Positions 1 through 11,972 of a DNA stretch of 64,000 bases are shown piece by piece; the stretch's first letter is position 1, and each line of letters starts with the position of its first letter. The notes beneath the pieces were generated by a model. It was not told where the DNA came from and searched no databases. It worked only from the letters and a program-made list of their open reading frames with translations. The DNA lies in the NCBI GenBank assembly GCA_026874595.1, contig CM049318.1, positions 25,260,956 through 25,324,955 of the forward strand, read 5' to 3'. Source of the stretch: Sipunculus nudus. Lineage: Eukaryota > Annelida > Sipuncula > Golfingiida > Sipunculidae. The translations under genes and the position numbers were made by a program.

Positions 1-45
1 AAATTGTTTAAGAATATATTTGCATTTAAAATGTTTCTTTTCCAG

Positions 46-394
46 TTTGGCACGACGAATATGCCTAAGGCATTTGAGTTTATACAAACCGAGGTATTTG
101 GCTCAGCAAATGATCGTAAGAATGTCAGCGACGTCTTGGTGTTCTTAACTGATGGATTCCCCTACCCATTCATCAAATCTGAAGTAGAAAATATGTTCCG
201 TATAATTGATAACCTTAAACGCCAGGAGGTGACAATATTCCCAATCGGAGTGACAGATAAAGTGAACGAAGACTTGCTGAAGAGGGTGGCGTCAAACCCG
301 GGCGAACTGATGCACCAGGCAGGAAACTTCAGAGAACTTGTGGAGAAAACTGCAAAACTTGTCAGGGACACGTGCAACGCCAGGTGCAAGGGAG
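46..394 (+). CDS. vWA module A, second part (exon 1 of window)
   Basis: The exon follows a tttccag acceptor in phase 0 and covers the last two thirds of a vWA domain. MIDAS loop 2 (GTTNMPKAF) and loop 3 (FLTDG) are present. The core strand TIFPIGV and the closing LVRDTC follow. The DxSxS loop must be in an upstream exon outside the window. I place the donor at gag|gtgggt because it gives the phase 1 needed by the next exon; the earlier cag|gtgcaa site at 384 would give phase 2. The exon therefore ends CNARCKG and joins ACDSALDI. Confidence 0.85.
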
Positions 395-1556
395 GTGGGT
401 GTTTACTTGTGACCTTTCCCTTTTATGTCTATAGCCCCGATTTTACCTAGAACGCGACGTCTGCCACACGTTTGAGATTATCTCGCGATTGTAGTTCGCG
501 ATGCCCACGTTTTCACCGCGTTTTGGAAACCCCTTATTACCCTTGTAAACGCGTCAGAAATTTAGACCATATAGTCCAAGTTTTCAGAATTACGCGGTTG
601 CCAAGGATACATTTAGCCTTCAAGGTTTGAGCTCATACTTTAAAGGTCAAATGTGGTAAAATTTTTTTTCAACTATATTTACGAGTAACTTGCATTTATA
701 TCCATAAACTTGGGCCTTTGTTGATATATGCTGATTTATACTCATTAAGAAGGATACTGTGAAAATAAATGGCAATTACATGTACTTCCTATATATTTAG
801 GTTAGGTTAACAATGAGGACGCATTTAACTTTTATTAAGTTTTTTTAGGGTGGGGGGGGGGGTAGGGTCATCGCACCCATGTCGCTGGTGGACTATATGA
901 CACGGCCACATGTAAACGCATATCCGTATTTCGCACACGAGTGCTAAAGCAACTGTTAATCCAATATACTCATTTGTACTAATATGGGTTTTAAACATTT
1001 GTCCATTAACCTTTTGGTTTCCGACTCTTTCCCAATTCTACAAGTTCTTGCTCTTTTAACTGATACCTCTCTTTCAACAAATTTAGCTGCTGTGAGAATT
1101 TTCATGTTTTGTTTATTAATTGTTCTGTTCGCTAGTTGAATACATTTGACTCAGCTTGTTTTTTTAAATTGAAGAGTTTTATTTTCTTTCTTTCTGATTT
1201 GAAAGTGAGAGAGAGAAAAAACATCACATTAACAAAACTACGGTGAAATTCCTTCACAAGAACTGACTAGTAACACAACCGCTCTCCATAACAACGAATA
1301 TTTCGCCCCCTTGCCAAGAATTTTACGATTTAATCAATGTCCTGAAAAGTTGGAAACGACCAAATAATTTGTTGCTGACATGGAGGCTAGAAATCTATTT
1401 GAAAAAAAAGTACAAGTAAATAACCCTAATGGTTTGATATAATGAATTTTCATTGTGACAAATAGGTATTCTTGTATACCTTGTCTGTACCTTGCATGTG
1501 TGTGTGTGGTTGCTGAAAGCATCTAAAACAATATATTTTGTTTTTGTACGAATCAG
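395..1556 (+). other. Intron, no recognised element
   Basis: A/T-rich intron between module A and module B. It holds an 11-base G run at 852-862 but no ORF with family resemblance and no clear repeat. Confidence 0.6.
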
Positions 1557-1801
1557 CGGCTTGTGACAGCGCGTTGGACATAGCGCTTCTGATTGACACG
1601 TCTTCCAAAATGATGACGGGTTTCACCGAACTGGGGGTAAGAAGGATGGTGCAGTACCTGATCACGTGTGCCCGAGTTGATCCGAACAAGGTGCATCTAG
1701 CTCTTATCTACTACCACAGCAGGCCAGAGATCTTAATGAACCTGGGCTCCTGCGCTGACCAAGCCTGTGTTCGTCGGGAGTCTTCAAAGCCCATACCGAC
1801 C
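1557..1801 (+). CDS. vWA module B, first part
   Basis: The exon runs from acceptor gaatcag (phase 1) to donor acc|gtaagt (phase 0). It gives ACDSALDIALLIDTSSKM followed by helix and strand, ending near KPIPT. The first MIDAS loop reads DTSSK instead of DxSxS, so the last Ser is replaced by Lys. A Cys pair (GSCADQAC) sits before the exon end, where ordinary vWA modules have none; module C has a similar pair. The apparent reading frame continues past the donor but loses all family resemblance there. Confidence 0.8.
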
Positions 1802-3097
1802 GTAAGTCCAATTCTCAAATTTCCGCACTGCGCACACTCGAACTCTGTACGAGTACGGCCCTGCTGTTTAGGGATCGCTGCCGTCAAAATATGAAACCCG
1901 CAATGCCCTGGGACTTCTAAATAGCGGCGTAGGTATTAGTGTATCGAAGAGGACAGTGTTGCCCGTGCAAGTGTGTTGAATAAGGATTCTTTCAAGGCGA
2001 ATTTCACAAATATGGAGGCTTTTGCGATAAGGACGGAATAAGTAAAATTTTGTAAGGATGCGCATGTGAAATGTAAACAGGTGTTTCTTTGAAATGTTAC
2101 GAATTTTAATTTTGAATTTTGCCAGTTGAGACAAGTAGTCCCGAGCGTTCCACACTCCCTAATCGATAGAGGTTCGTTTTGAGTAAAAAAGCGAAAGTGG
2201 ATCTTGCGGAAAGGGCCAAAAATCTTGAGTCTAGAAAGGTTTATTTGATTAAACTTATACTGTTATATATATATATATAATGCAATTATAGATGCAATTA
2301 TATTTGTCATTTTTGACAACGCCTCATGGCCTACAGGTACACTGTCAATTAACATTAACCAGACCAGTCGTTAGCAATTTTTGTGTACTTTCTAATAACA
2401 CCAAACATTAGCGTGAAAAAAGTTCCGTTTTAACTCAGCATATTGGTAAACCCCTCGGCATGTTTGTTGAATTTATGACCGCATGAAAGCAATCATGGCT
2501 CGCACGGGTTACAGGACGCAGGCAACTTGCAGACGTTACAGGAAATGACTCGTTACCACAAAGACGGGGTTTCAGTTTGGGTTGTGATTTCTAATGTATT
2601 CTCTTGTGTTAACTTATTACCCGTAGCATAATGTTATGATAATGAGCGGTTTTTACCACAATATGAATGCAACATAGTGAAAACCACTGCGATGCATCCC
2701 TCGAAATTGCTTGTTTCACGACTCAAGTAGGCTTACCTGCCCAATAATCATTGCCTACTGAGTCGGGTTGTCACGGCTGTTACTAGGCCTTTTTACGATA
2801 TCAATATACATAGAAATATGTTTTTATTATTTTATATCAATATATTGTCTCGTGACTCTACGAGTATAGATAATGTAAATGAAATGCCATTGAACTTTAC
2901 GCTCCCGAAGCAGCGGATATCTAGCGCTTCTAAAGAATCAACTGATTTTCCCGCTGCCTGCTTTAACCGTTTTTGATACATTAAGACACCAGATGGCGGT
3001 TCGTTGTCCGCTGGATAAAAAAACGTGCGTATGATGTGACAAGCAGCCAACTAGATGCCAATAAACAAACACTCGACAGGCACCCTGGCTCCGCCCA

Positions 3098-3337
3098 CAG
3101 GGGCCTGTCACAAAAGAGTTAAAAAAAAATCACTCCAAATTTGAGCCATAAAACCCCAAGAATAAGCGATATAGCCCATTCTGACATAAACAGCTTCCTT
3201 GACTACTTAATAACAACACAAAAAAAAAGTAGTCAAGGAAGCTGTTTATGTCAGAATGGGCTATATCGCTTATTCTTGGGGTTTTATGGCTCAAATTTGG
3301 AGTGATTTTTTTTTAACTCTTTTGTGACAGGCCCCTG
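3098..3337. mobile_element. Perfect palindromic (foldback) MITE with 12-bp flanking direct repeats
   Basis: Two 111-bp arms (3098-3208 and 3227-3337) are exact reverse complements as far as I can read, including a 9-base A/T run, with an 18-base spacer. The ends read CAGGGGCCTGTCAC / GTGACAGGCCCCTG. The element is flanked on both sides by TGGCTCCGCCCA (3086-3097 and 3338-3349), read as a target-site duplication. An alternative reading with ends CACAGGGG/CCCCTGTG leaves an 8-bp duplication (GCTCCGCC), which would fit the hAT superfamily. It has no coding capacity, so it would be non-autonomous. The perfect arms suggest recent insertion or arm correction. Confidence 0.85.
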
Positions 3338-3492
3338 TGGCTCCGCCCATAGCTGCGCTTCAAGCGCCGCTTGATGTCAGTTTATGGTCGAATTTTTATT
3401 GCTCCCTCTGCATCCTGGAATCATCGACCGATCGATTATGACGTTATGGCTGTGTTAGCGTAGCCATGTATCTGTTGTCTGCAGAACTGAAA

Positions 3493-3703
3493 CCAGCCAG
3501 CGAGGTGTGCACGCAGCCTTTGTTGTTACGTTTCGTTTGAATAACAGCTCACCGGCCGGGCATCCTATGTGCCCAAGGCCCTCAGCAAACCACGTCTTGG
3601 GCCATTCTCCCTCAGCCTGTGGCCTAGTCAGACTGTTACCGGGGCGATGAGCTGTCACTCAAAACGAAACAACATTGGCTCCGTGTATTCCTCGCTTGGC
3701 TGT
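3493..3703. repeat. Short imperfect inverted repeat
   Basis: Arms 3493-3559 and 3640-3703 pair imperfectly (for example the CAGCCAGCGAGG region with CCTCGCTTGGCTG). The 80-base loop carries CAAGGCCCTC and CTTGGGCC. It is possibly a degraded MITE; no target duplication was found. Confidence 0.45.
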
Positions 3704-5329
3704 GTCTTCCAGCACAAGGTCTCATCTGATTGGACAATAATACATTGCTCCCCTCTGGTGTAGCAATTCAGGATACGGGGTCATAACAAACAGCGCTTAC
3801 GATATAGGTAGTAGGCCTTCAGGTAAAGCGCTATGTAAAGAGCGTATTGAAGCTTCATTATAAACAAATTTTCATCCGTTTAGGTGGTGAGTCTTATTTA
3901 CGAAGGTTTTAATTTCTCGGTATTTGAAACCCACGCGAACAAAAGGCCAACCATCGTACTTTGCAAAAAAGCGGGACACCAGAGCCTTAGGCAGATCCTT
4001 AGATATCCAGTAGCCCCCCCCCCCCCCCCCAAAAAAAAAAGAAGACACCCGCTCAGATTCTCTGGACAACCCTTTCTCATAAAACCAAAGAGAAAATTAT
4101 TCTCTTAGGATATCATAATTTATTATTTTTTTTTTAAAAACATATTTATACAGGGTAACTCTTTCAGGCAAGATTGTCTGATCTGCCACAGGGCCTTGTT
4201 GTTCTATACAGTTTATACAATGTAAAACCATGTAAAATGCAATCACAATCAATAAAAGTGGCTTAAGATAAAATTATGCAGCAAGATGTGATACATGTAA
4301 TAAACATGAGAATATAACCAAGACATGCAACGTAATATACATATGTGATATTAAACATGAAAATATAAAACCATGACATAAAACGTAATATTCATGGCAA
4401 ACATTAGTATAACGTATATGAAATATAACAGAATATGAAAAAGCGTGTATTAAATGAAATATAAAGGTCAAATTAGGTTTATTTTTATCACTTTTTTTAA
4501 AGACCTTTAAGGAAGAGCAGTTTGGAGATTTGGGTACATATAATCTACTGGAATAGCTATTGCTTGCAACATGTTGGACTTGGTGAACATAAGTGAACCA
4601 GCCGGTCATATAAGATGGACTTAAGTTATTGAAACATTTAAACATACGTATGCGGGTCAGATATTCATGTCTTTATTTTCTTTGCTATTACCAAATTTTA
4701 TGAATTATATTAATTTGATTTACAAAAATAATTTCTGCTAAATTTTCAGCACTATATTATTAATATTTTAAATTAGATCTACACCTTCAGAAATATAAAC
4801 CAACATTGATGCTAAATCATTAAGGTAGTGAACACATGCAATATTCTAACATCCTCAGTATGATGAATAATTGAAAGATTACCAGGGAAAGAAGGAGAAA
4901 CAATAAGGCAAAAACAAAACAAAGGTATGGTTCTCAACCCCCCCCCCCCCCCCCAGCATCAAACATTTTTCATATTGATTTTCAATAGACACCAGTTCTG
5001 TGTTCCAATCGCTTTGGACAGATTTATAAAAAAAATGTTCTTGAGAACCATTTCTTTTTGGCCCAAACAGGTTTACGCATAAGCGGATCCATAGAAAGCG
5101 GCCATGGGGTCTAGACCCCCCCCCCCCCTCCTTTTTTTATTTTCATCCACTAGAACCTGGTTACGGAATTTTCTCGAAATTGTTTTGTTCCTTTAAAAAG
5201 TGAGGGGAACATTTAAGATTTTCACAAGTTGACTTGATTGATTTGCTTGAATACTTAACAAAATCGGGACAGCCTCGTTCATTTTATTTTCATCCTATTA
5301 TACGTTTTTCTTCTTGTTTTTCTTCGCAG

Positions 5330-5687
5330 GGCACCGCAAGTGACCTGGCAGGAGCGCTCCAGTTTGTGCGCGAGCAGGTGTTTAACGGTCGAGGCGGGGA
5401 TCGTAAGGAGGCGCCCAATAAACTGTTAATCATCACCAACAGTGAACCCGAAATCAGTGATACAGCCATCATGAGCGAAGGCGAACTCTTAAAGAAGGAC
5501 GGAACCTTCATCCATGGTCTCGGAATAGGACAAAATCTCAGCCATCTTGGATTCAGGAGACTCGTTTCCGGTCCAGACCATTATAGGTATGACAGCACAA
5601 TCGTGGGACTCCGGAGTCACGTGGCCTCCATGAAGAAAGTGCTTTGCGGAACAGGAAAAGATATCACTGTAATCAACTTCAATGAAA
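5330..5687 (+). CDS. vWA module B, second part
   Basis: Acceptor tcttcgcag is in phase 0; donor gaaa|gtaagt is in phase 1. The exon begins GTASDLAGALQFVREQVF, aligning with GTTNMPKAFEFIQTEVF of module A. The MIDAS Thr position is Ser or Asp by alignment, and loop 3 reads IITNSEP where the family has TDG, so the metal-coordinating Asp is Asn. It closes with KKVLCGTG. With the altered first loop this module probably does not bind metal in the usual way; its fold still looks intact. Confidence 0.85.
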
Positions 5688-6274
5688 GTAAGTTTAACCT
5701 ATATTTAACATTTCTTATTATCACCATACATGGATTTCAGGAACGCAGGGGTTTGCTTCTGTGACGCTCGAAATTTTTGACGCTCTTTTCTTTGGGTTCA
5801 GGAATCAGACGTGACGCACAAATTTCTGGCAGAAGAATCGAGAGGAATAAAGATAGTCTTTGTCGCAGTCACTGACTACCGCCTGCTGCCTAAATTACAC
5901 CAGACTGTTCTGTAAACACTGCGCTGGCAACGACACGTACTTTTCACTGTTATCAAATAACCATACAATAACATGATTTCTAATCATATAATGATACTTT
6001 AATGACATAAAATACTATAACAATCCGATTTTAAACAACCGTTCAAAAATGTTACACCAAGCATCTCCCGTTGGGACGCTCCAAAACAAAGATAGAAATG
6101 TAAACCATTTAAAATGAGCGTCCAAAGATCCTCAAATTTTATACCCATTAAAAGAGCTTTATCGTTGTAAAAATAAGGTAGGGGTTTACAGTCTGATATC
6201 AACGACGATGTCACTCTCATCTGACTTTACACTTTGCTTTCCTGGTTTTTCGGGTCTGTTAAGTTTCGGAGTTG

Positions 6275-7042
6275 GGGTTTTCACGGGGCACGCGAACGAT
6301 TCGCGAATGACGCAAATATCGAAAAATATCCAGCTGTTTTCCGAATGTTTCGCGATAATCAAGCCATAAACCATTCCTGCGCAGTTTTTGTGAATGTCGT
6401 TTCCGAACGTGGCCGGCCCACATGCACGAAGAACATGCGACTAAAATGCGAACAACACGAATGGCGCACGAATCTCGGGAAATACTCGTGCGGACATTTC
6501 GCGACACATGCACACTTTATGCCAGATTTCGCGAATAACGAACCCTCTGCGGCATTTTTGTGACATTCGTACATATGTCGCGCGAGTATCCGACCGAAAC
6601 TTGAACAGTATATAAATGCCATGAAATGCATTGAAGTGCATTGTCAGCATCAGTTCTTGCCTAGAGGTTAGTGATGACCAGAATATGGACCAACAAACTC
6701 TCAGACATGACCTGTTTAGCCATCACAGGTCTTGCGAATTGCAGTTAAGGTAATAAAATAGTGCAGAAGAAAATGTTAGTGCCAAATTAATCTTCAGTAT
6801 CTGAGGATTAAAATACTGTTAAGATGAAAAAAATCTGTTGATGAGGGATTCTCAACAAATTGCAATTCGAAAATTATACATATTTTCCTCCAAATGACGT
6901 GATTTCGAGGTCTACGCAAAGGCATGGTATTGTAAATTTTGAACAAAATGGCATTGAAGGCATGAAAACAAATGTTATAAGGGATGCTTAGAGTAAATAT
7001 CCCCATATGTTTTTGACTGGATTTAGTTCAGAGGATTTATAT
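6275..7042 (+). repeat. Left arm of a large inverted repeat pair
   Basis: This stretch matches the reverse complement of 9225-9930 in collinear order. The start GTTTTCACGGGG pairs with the far end of the right arm, and the GATTTCGAGGTCT and TTTTTGACTGG blocks pair near the inner end. The middle is diverged. The arm is rich in TTCGCG-type words compared with the A/T-rich surroundings, as expected of an insertion. Confidence 0.65.
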
Positions 7043-7247
7043 TAGGCAGCCCTAAGTGTGATCATAAGCTTTTAATGGAAAATTGAGGGTTTTCCTTAAT
7101 TACTCGGAGGAACAAAGTCGCAGTGACCCGATTCTCAGTGTCTTTGGATTCGTAGGTTTAACGGTTTTAATACGAGCCGGTCAGACGGACGGACAGCGGA
7201 GATTGGAACACGACTATAGCTCAGATGATTTATAGTCAGCTGAGCTA
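7043..7247 (-). repeat. Terminal fragment of a dispersed element (minus orientation)
   Basis: The reverse complement begins TTTAGCTCAGCTGACTATAA, then ATCATCTGAGCTAT and a run of GTCCGTCCGTC. The same lead is seen at 18075-18160 and 28713-28790. It is probably a 5' end piece of that family, in opposite orientation. Confidence 0.6.
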
Positions 7248-7357
7248 AAAAGCATATGGTAGGCATGGTAAAGGACGGGGAATACCACACTTTGACGTCA
7301 GTTAAAGGTATTCCTCTGGTAAGGATTTACTATATCCTCGATTCTGCTGCATACGTA

Positions 7358-7361
<4 letters not shown>

Positions 7362-7413
<52 letters not shown>
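7362..7413. repeat. (TA)n microsatellite
   Basis: About 26 TA units. The Ile-Tyr reading frames across it on both strands are artefacts. Confidence 0.95.
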
Positions 7414-7416
<3 letters not shown>

Positions 7417-8889
7417 TATACATCTTTATAAACCATCTTCTACATTTTTTCTTAAAGACCGGAATTTTCGTTCGTAACAACATTAAGCAGTCACAGTTGT
7501 ACTGGGTTCCGGTCTACAATCAATGGCAAGGGCGGATCTACCCTTACCCTTTAATTGTAGATCAGTTGAAAATGAATACTCCAGACTTGTCTCCTTTCAT
7601 TTACCCAATTAGTATTTACTGGTTTGAGGCTCAGTAAAGGTTTGGAAACGTTTATAAATTGATCTCAAATGTTCAAGCAAATACCATACATTAATACCTA
7701 TAGAGTTTCTACAGGAAACCCATATTTAAATATATGTATGCAGAACAAAATCAAGTTTAAAATAAACTTTGTCTGCAAAGGAAAGAATTTCTAGTCTTCA
7801 TTGACTAGATGGGTCTAAGGAAGGGGGAAAGCTTCCAAATGACGGAAGTTACCTGTGTTGAAGAAGCAGAGGTTTCTATCTTGACTGCTTACCGTGAACT
7901 AAAATATGTCACATGTTCTGAAAACTATAGGTTGGTACTAATCATAGTGAACATTGACGGTTGGCAAAGGCTCCGTTGTAGGAACTTATTCCTACTAATC
8001 TTTATGAAGGATATAAAGTACAGCTAATTACATTCCTTGTGGATAACCCTAATTAATTTCATATTACGAAAGACTTTGTTAAGTTTCTTAATCGAGGTGT
8101 TATGTTTTTCCGATTTTCATATCATCATTCAAATCATCTTTTTTGCGACATCACTATGCAATAACCCACACAGTATACATTCATTAATATATTAATTATT
8201 TAAAATGCGCGTAAAATCTGAACAATCTTAAACAACGTGTACCAAAAGGTATATATACATTCATGGAAAGATTGTTTTTATAATTAGCAAATAAAATGTA
8301 TTTAAAAGATTTGATAATATTGATTGTATAATTTTTTATATTTTTGGTAACAGTTCAGTTGCTGTATATAATATTCATTTGATATTTATTTAATAGATAT
8401 TTTGATACTTGAGATGCCAGTAGGACTACAGTATAGATAACACTTCACCTACAGGTGTTTATTGGTCGCTTTATTCCGGAAGGGTTTATTTTATTCAATT
8501 ATTTCCCATTAGTGTGTGTCGCGAAATTGAAATCCTCGAGAACATGAACTCAACCAAAATATTATTATTATTATTATTAAAATACGTTTCGGACATCGAC
8601 AGGAATATCGAAAATCGCGTGGCACTTTCTTTGCATACCTGACTGTCACTTTACATAAATGATTTATGATATACATTTAACGTTGGATCAAATCGCCAAC
8701 AAGAACTTTCATAAAAATGTTACATACCGAGTGGCTTTTTCTAAGCTGAAACAAATCATTAGAATCAGACTAGAATCATATTGCTGTAATATGTTATCAT
8801 CTATAGGCCAAATGCATTCATCGTGCATCAATAACGTGACATCCACGAGGCAAAGATAATCATTATGCAAAAAGATTTGCAAAGATATC

Positions 8890-9175
8890 TACCGCCCTGC
8901 CTCTCCCTGACAACAAATAATAATACGACCAGCCTAAGCAGATACCGTCCTGACCCTCCCGGACAATGAACCTTGATACGGTCAGCCGCGGCAAGGACGG
9001 CCCTGGCCCTCCTCGACTATGAATCCTAATACAATCAGCCCAGGTAACTTCCGCCCTGGTAAATACCGCCTAGCCCCTACCCTACAATGAACCCTCATAC
9101 GGTCAGCCCAGGGAATTACCGTCCTGCCAACTACTGCCCAGATCCTCCCCGACAACGAATCCTAAAATGCCAATC
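8890..9175 (+). repeat. Degenerate minisatellite, about 52-60-bp units
   Basis: About five copies of a unit of the form taccgtcctg..ctccc..gacaatgaaccctaatacggtcagcccagg. Units begin near 8890, 8942, 8997, 9066 and 9119. It is notably C-rich on this strand compared with its flanks. Confidence 0.7.
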
Positions 9176-9224
9176 ATGCAATAACTAGCGTCATGGTTAA
9201 ATAATCATTTGTCGCAGAAGCATA

Positions 9225-9930
9225 TGACTGCAGAATTTATGTATAAATCCCCTGAACTAAAACCAGTCAAAAACATTTCGGAATATTTACACTCATCACC
9301 CCTTAAAAACATTGGTTTTCACGTCTTCAATGCCATTTTTGGTCAAAAATTCACAAAACCATACTTTTGCGAAGACCTCGAAATCGCGTCAATTGGGGGA
9401 AAATGTATATATTTTCAAACTGCAATTTCTTGAGAATCCCACATCAAAAAATTTTTGCAACCGACGAAATGCTCGCGTTTGCTTCTCTGGCGACGATAAA
9501 AGTTCTCAAGAAGTACGCGAACAGGTCGTAAATAGGTCGATATATGATCGGATGAACTTCGTTGTTTTCGCGCGACATTATCCAAACTATTGGAATCTGT
9601 CTATGGTTTCACGAATATTTTGCGAACATCACGCACGACGTGAGAATGTCATGTGCATTTGACGAAGGTTTCATGACATTTTCGTGAGCAAAACAAGAAC
9701 AAATCACGACTGGGGATGCGGGAAACATTCGCAAGAAATTTTAAACTTTTTTTACCCCCCCCCCCCCCCCAAAAAAAAACAAAATGCAATTCCCGCGAAC
9801 CATTGATGACGCTTCCGAACCCATGCGCATGTTTATCGAAGGTTTGGCGACTAAAAAATACGATTGCTTGGACTATTTTCCCAACATATGCATCCTTTAC
9901 AAATTGTTCTTGTTCCCCGTGAAAACACCA
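9225..9930 (-). repeat. Right arm of the large inverted repeat pair
   Basis: Reverse complement of the 6275-7042 family. A 16-base C run followed by nine A (9755-9779) interrupts it and has no counterpart in the left arm. The two arms could be two independent insertions of one family, or the ends of one 3.7-kb element. Confidence 0.65.
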
Positions 9931-9959
9931 CTTAAGCGTGGAGAACATACAACCTGAGC

Positions 9960-10155
9960 GGCCATAATAGGCGCCAGAAGGTTATTCGTTGCACAACTGA
10001 CTGCCGACCTTGACCAGCAGTTATTCACTAAAGGGTCGAGAGAACGAATCCTTGTGGTCATTACCTTGGCTTGGGGTCCTAGCGCAGACGCCAGTCAGAA
10101 TCCACAACCTTCAGGTGACACGTCCCTAACCATTACGCCACCACGCTTCACGTTG
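9960..10155 (-). mobile_element. Possible tRNA-derived SINE, minus strand
   Basis: The reverse complement contains GTGGCGTAATGGTTAGGGAC, resembling a tRNA A-box region, and about 30 bases on a degenerate B-box (GGTTGTGGATTC). No target duplication or tail was identified, so this is tentative. Confidence 0.35.
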
Positions 10156-11377
10156 TAATTGTAAATTTATTTTAAATCTTGACATCATCTAAATTGTTTT
10201 AATCAACCCTCTGGCTATTCATGAATTGTTATTTTCTTATTTTGTCCCCGGTTGATGAGAACATGACAAAATAAATACAGATTATAGTCCGATCCATCTC
10301 CTCATGTCCATCAGGTTTTTACAATGAAAATATTGGTGAGTTACTTTTCAAGGGGAATTTTTGATTTAGGGTAGAAGTTTAAAGGGCCTAATTTTCAACA
10401 CGGCAAATAAATACCAACCATACACATTATTTAAGAAACAGAGTTATTTGAGATATGAACAATCTTTTTAAATTTTACAGCATGTTAGCCCCATTTTGGC
10501 TGTCAAGGTCATTGTTCACATGCAAAAACAGACCGAGTTGACAGGTGCTGATTGGGGGTGTCATGTAAAATATGACCAGCCAAAAACAAAGATGGCTACT
10601 TATACAGGTACACATCTCACGTGTCAGATAATTGTAAAGTGTCCAAGAATTGTGAAACTTGTAATTTATTGTAAAATTCTTAAATGACACATAAGGCCTT
10701 CACTTACATATTCAGTTATCGTAGGAATTATCGAAAAATGTGATCTTTTTTAGATTATTTAAGAAAAGAGTATACAGTTGTGTAAAACAACTCCCAGGTA
10801 ATGTCTCGGAGTCTCACAAATTTCTTTTAAAATCGTCAGAATTATCATCTGAGAACTAAATTTGAAGAATAACGGAACGTGAAAATATTCGTAGCTAAAA
10901 AAAGATAAAAATTAATCTAGTAATCTACTGTAATCAGTGGCGTTAATTTATCTTCCAGGGGGGGGGGGGGGGACTCGCACAAACACACACACACACACAC
11001 ACCCTTACATGTATATCTTTTAAGCGTCTGTGTGACTCATTTCAAATATATTAGCGACTGTATGGCACATTTCAAATATACCAGTATTACAATGAATTAG
11101 GTATTTAGTGTTTCCAGTATAATTTTATTATTAACAAGGTTTACATATAATATTTCATAGTAAACTCATTAATTGAACTAAAGTTTACATACATCTACAT
11201 ACTTCCAAAATCGCGGGGGAATATTTAACAAGTATCAAACTGGTAGAACAATTGAAACACAATCAGCCGAGTGCAAAGAAAAGCTGATACAGGCAATACA
11301 TTTTCAAATCACAAGCTCAAACTGTTGGCCTCCACGAGAATTCAACATGTGAAATTATGTGCCGATCAACCTATATC

Positions 11378-11963
11378 TTTTTTTTTTATCTCTCTCTCTA
11401 TGATGTCTCAGAATATTGATTTTATCTTTTAAAGACCTTTCTGTCATCATCGACATCATTAAAAAGAAATCACAAGGTTACATTGCAGATCAAAATATTT
11501 ACAAATACAAAATATACAAAATATGTAAGTTACAAAAACATTCACATCTTAACTACTTATGTATATGATTCCAGAAACCTCAAATTTAACCATGACTTAT
11601 GTAGGTAACATGTCTGTCAGAAGTTATGAATTATAATAGAAGAGGCTATATAATCACGTGTTCTAGTGAAGTTTGACATAAATTAGGGTACATGGATAAA
11701 AAATATTTAGTTAAAGCCCTTTTTCCAAATAAACGGGAGTATCGGTTTTCATTTTTCCTCATGTAAAACATATTTATTAGCTTTTTATGCGACTTTACCT
11801 TCCAGGCACTCAATATTAATGAGTTATTTATGAACAAGTTCAATGACGGAGGCACCAAGTTTAATCTATTAATAAAGACAATGAATTTGTACAACAACAA
11901 AATTAAATTTATAATGTTCTGGTGTTCAGCTTCACCTACACCCATATACAATATTTTTGGGCT
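11378..11963 (-). mobile_element. 5'-truncated L1/Tx1-type LINE, 3' end only
   Basis: Read on the minus strand, 11963 to about 11646 encodes GVGEAEHQNIINLILLLYKF and FINRLNL, matching the C-terminal GAEKSEHAALVNMLMLVYK-type segment of the large LINE at 23227-27395. The 3' UTRs also share the word ctatgatgtctcag next to the oligo-T (poly-A) end. Left flank 11365-11377 is ATCAACCTATATC; the right flank begins ATCAACCTA (11964-11972) and is completed after the pogo-like element, so the target duplication is 13 bp. Confidence 0.82.
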
Positions 11964-11972
11964 ATCAACCTA

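Larger units (their letters stand above)
1802..5329 (+). other. Intron within vWA module B
   Basis: This 3.5-kb intron contains the palindromic MITE at 3098-3337, a second small inverted repeat at 3493-3703, and poly-C runs at 4014-4030, 4938-4954 and 5116-5128. The stretches 1802-3085 and 4100-4900 show nothing I recognise. Confidence 0.6.

Noticed and set aside
384-384. Alternative donor cag|gtgcaa for the first exon
   Set aside because: Would end the exon in phase 2, incompatible with the phase-1 start of the next exon; the site at 395 fits.
6234-6650. Overlapping open frames on both strands (up to 109 codons)
   Set aside because: They fall in a repeat arm; the similar sequence at 9225-9930 does not preserve the frames, so no gene is supported.
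7256-7483. Open frames rich in Ile-Tyr on both strands
   Set aside because: They are translations of the (TA)n run; the same applies to 47124-47350 and 27303-27536.
9312-9662. 116-codon plus-strand frame
   Set aside because: Lies in the right arm of the inverted repeat with no matching frame in the left arm.
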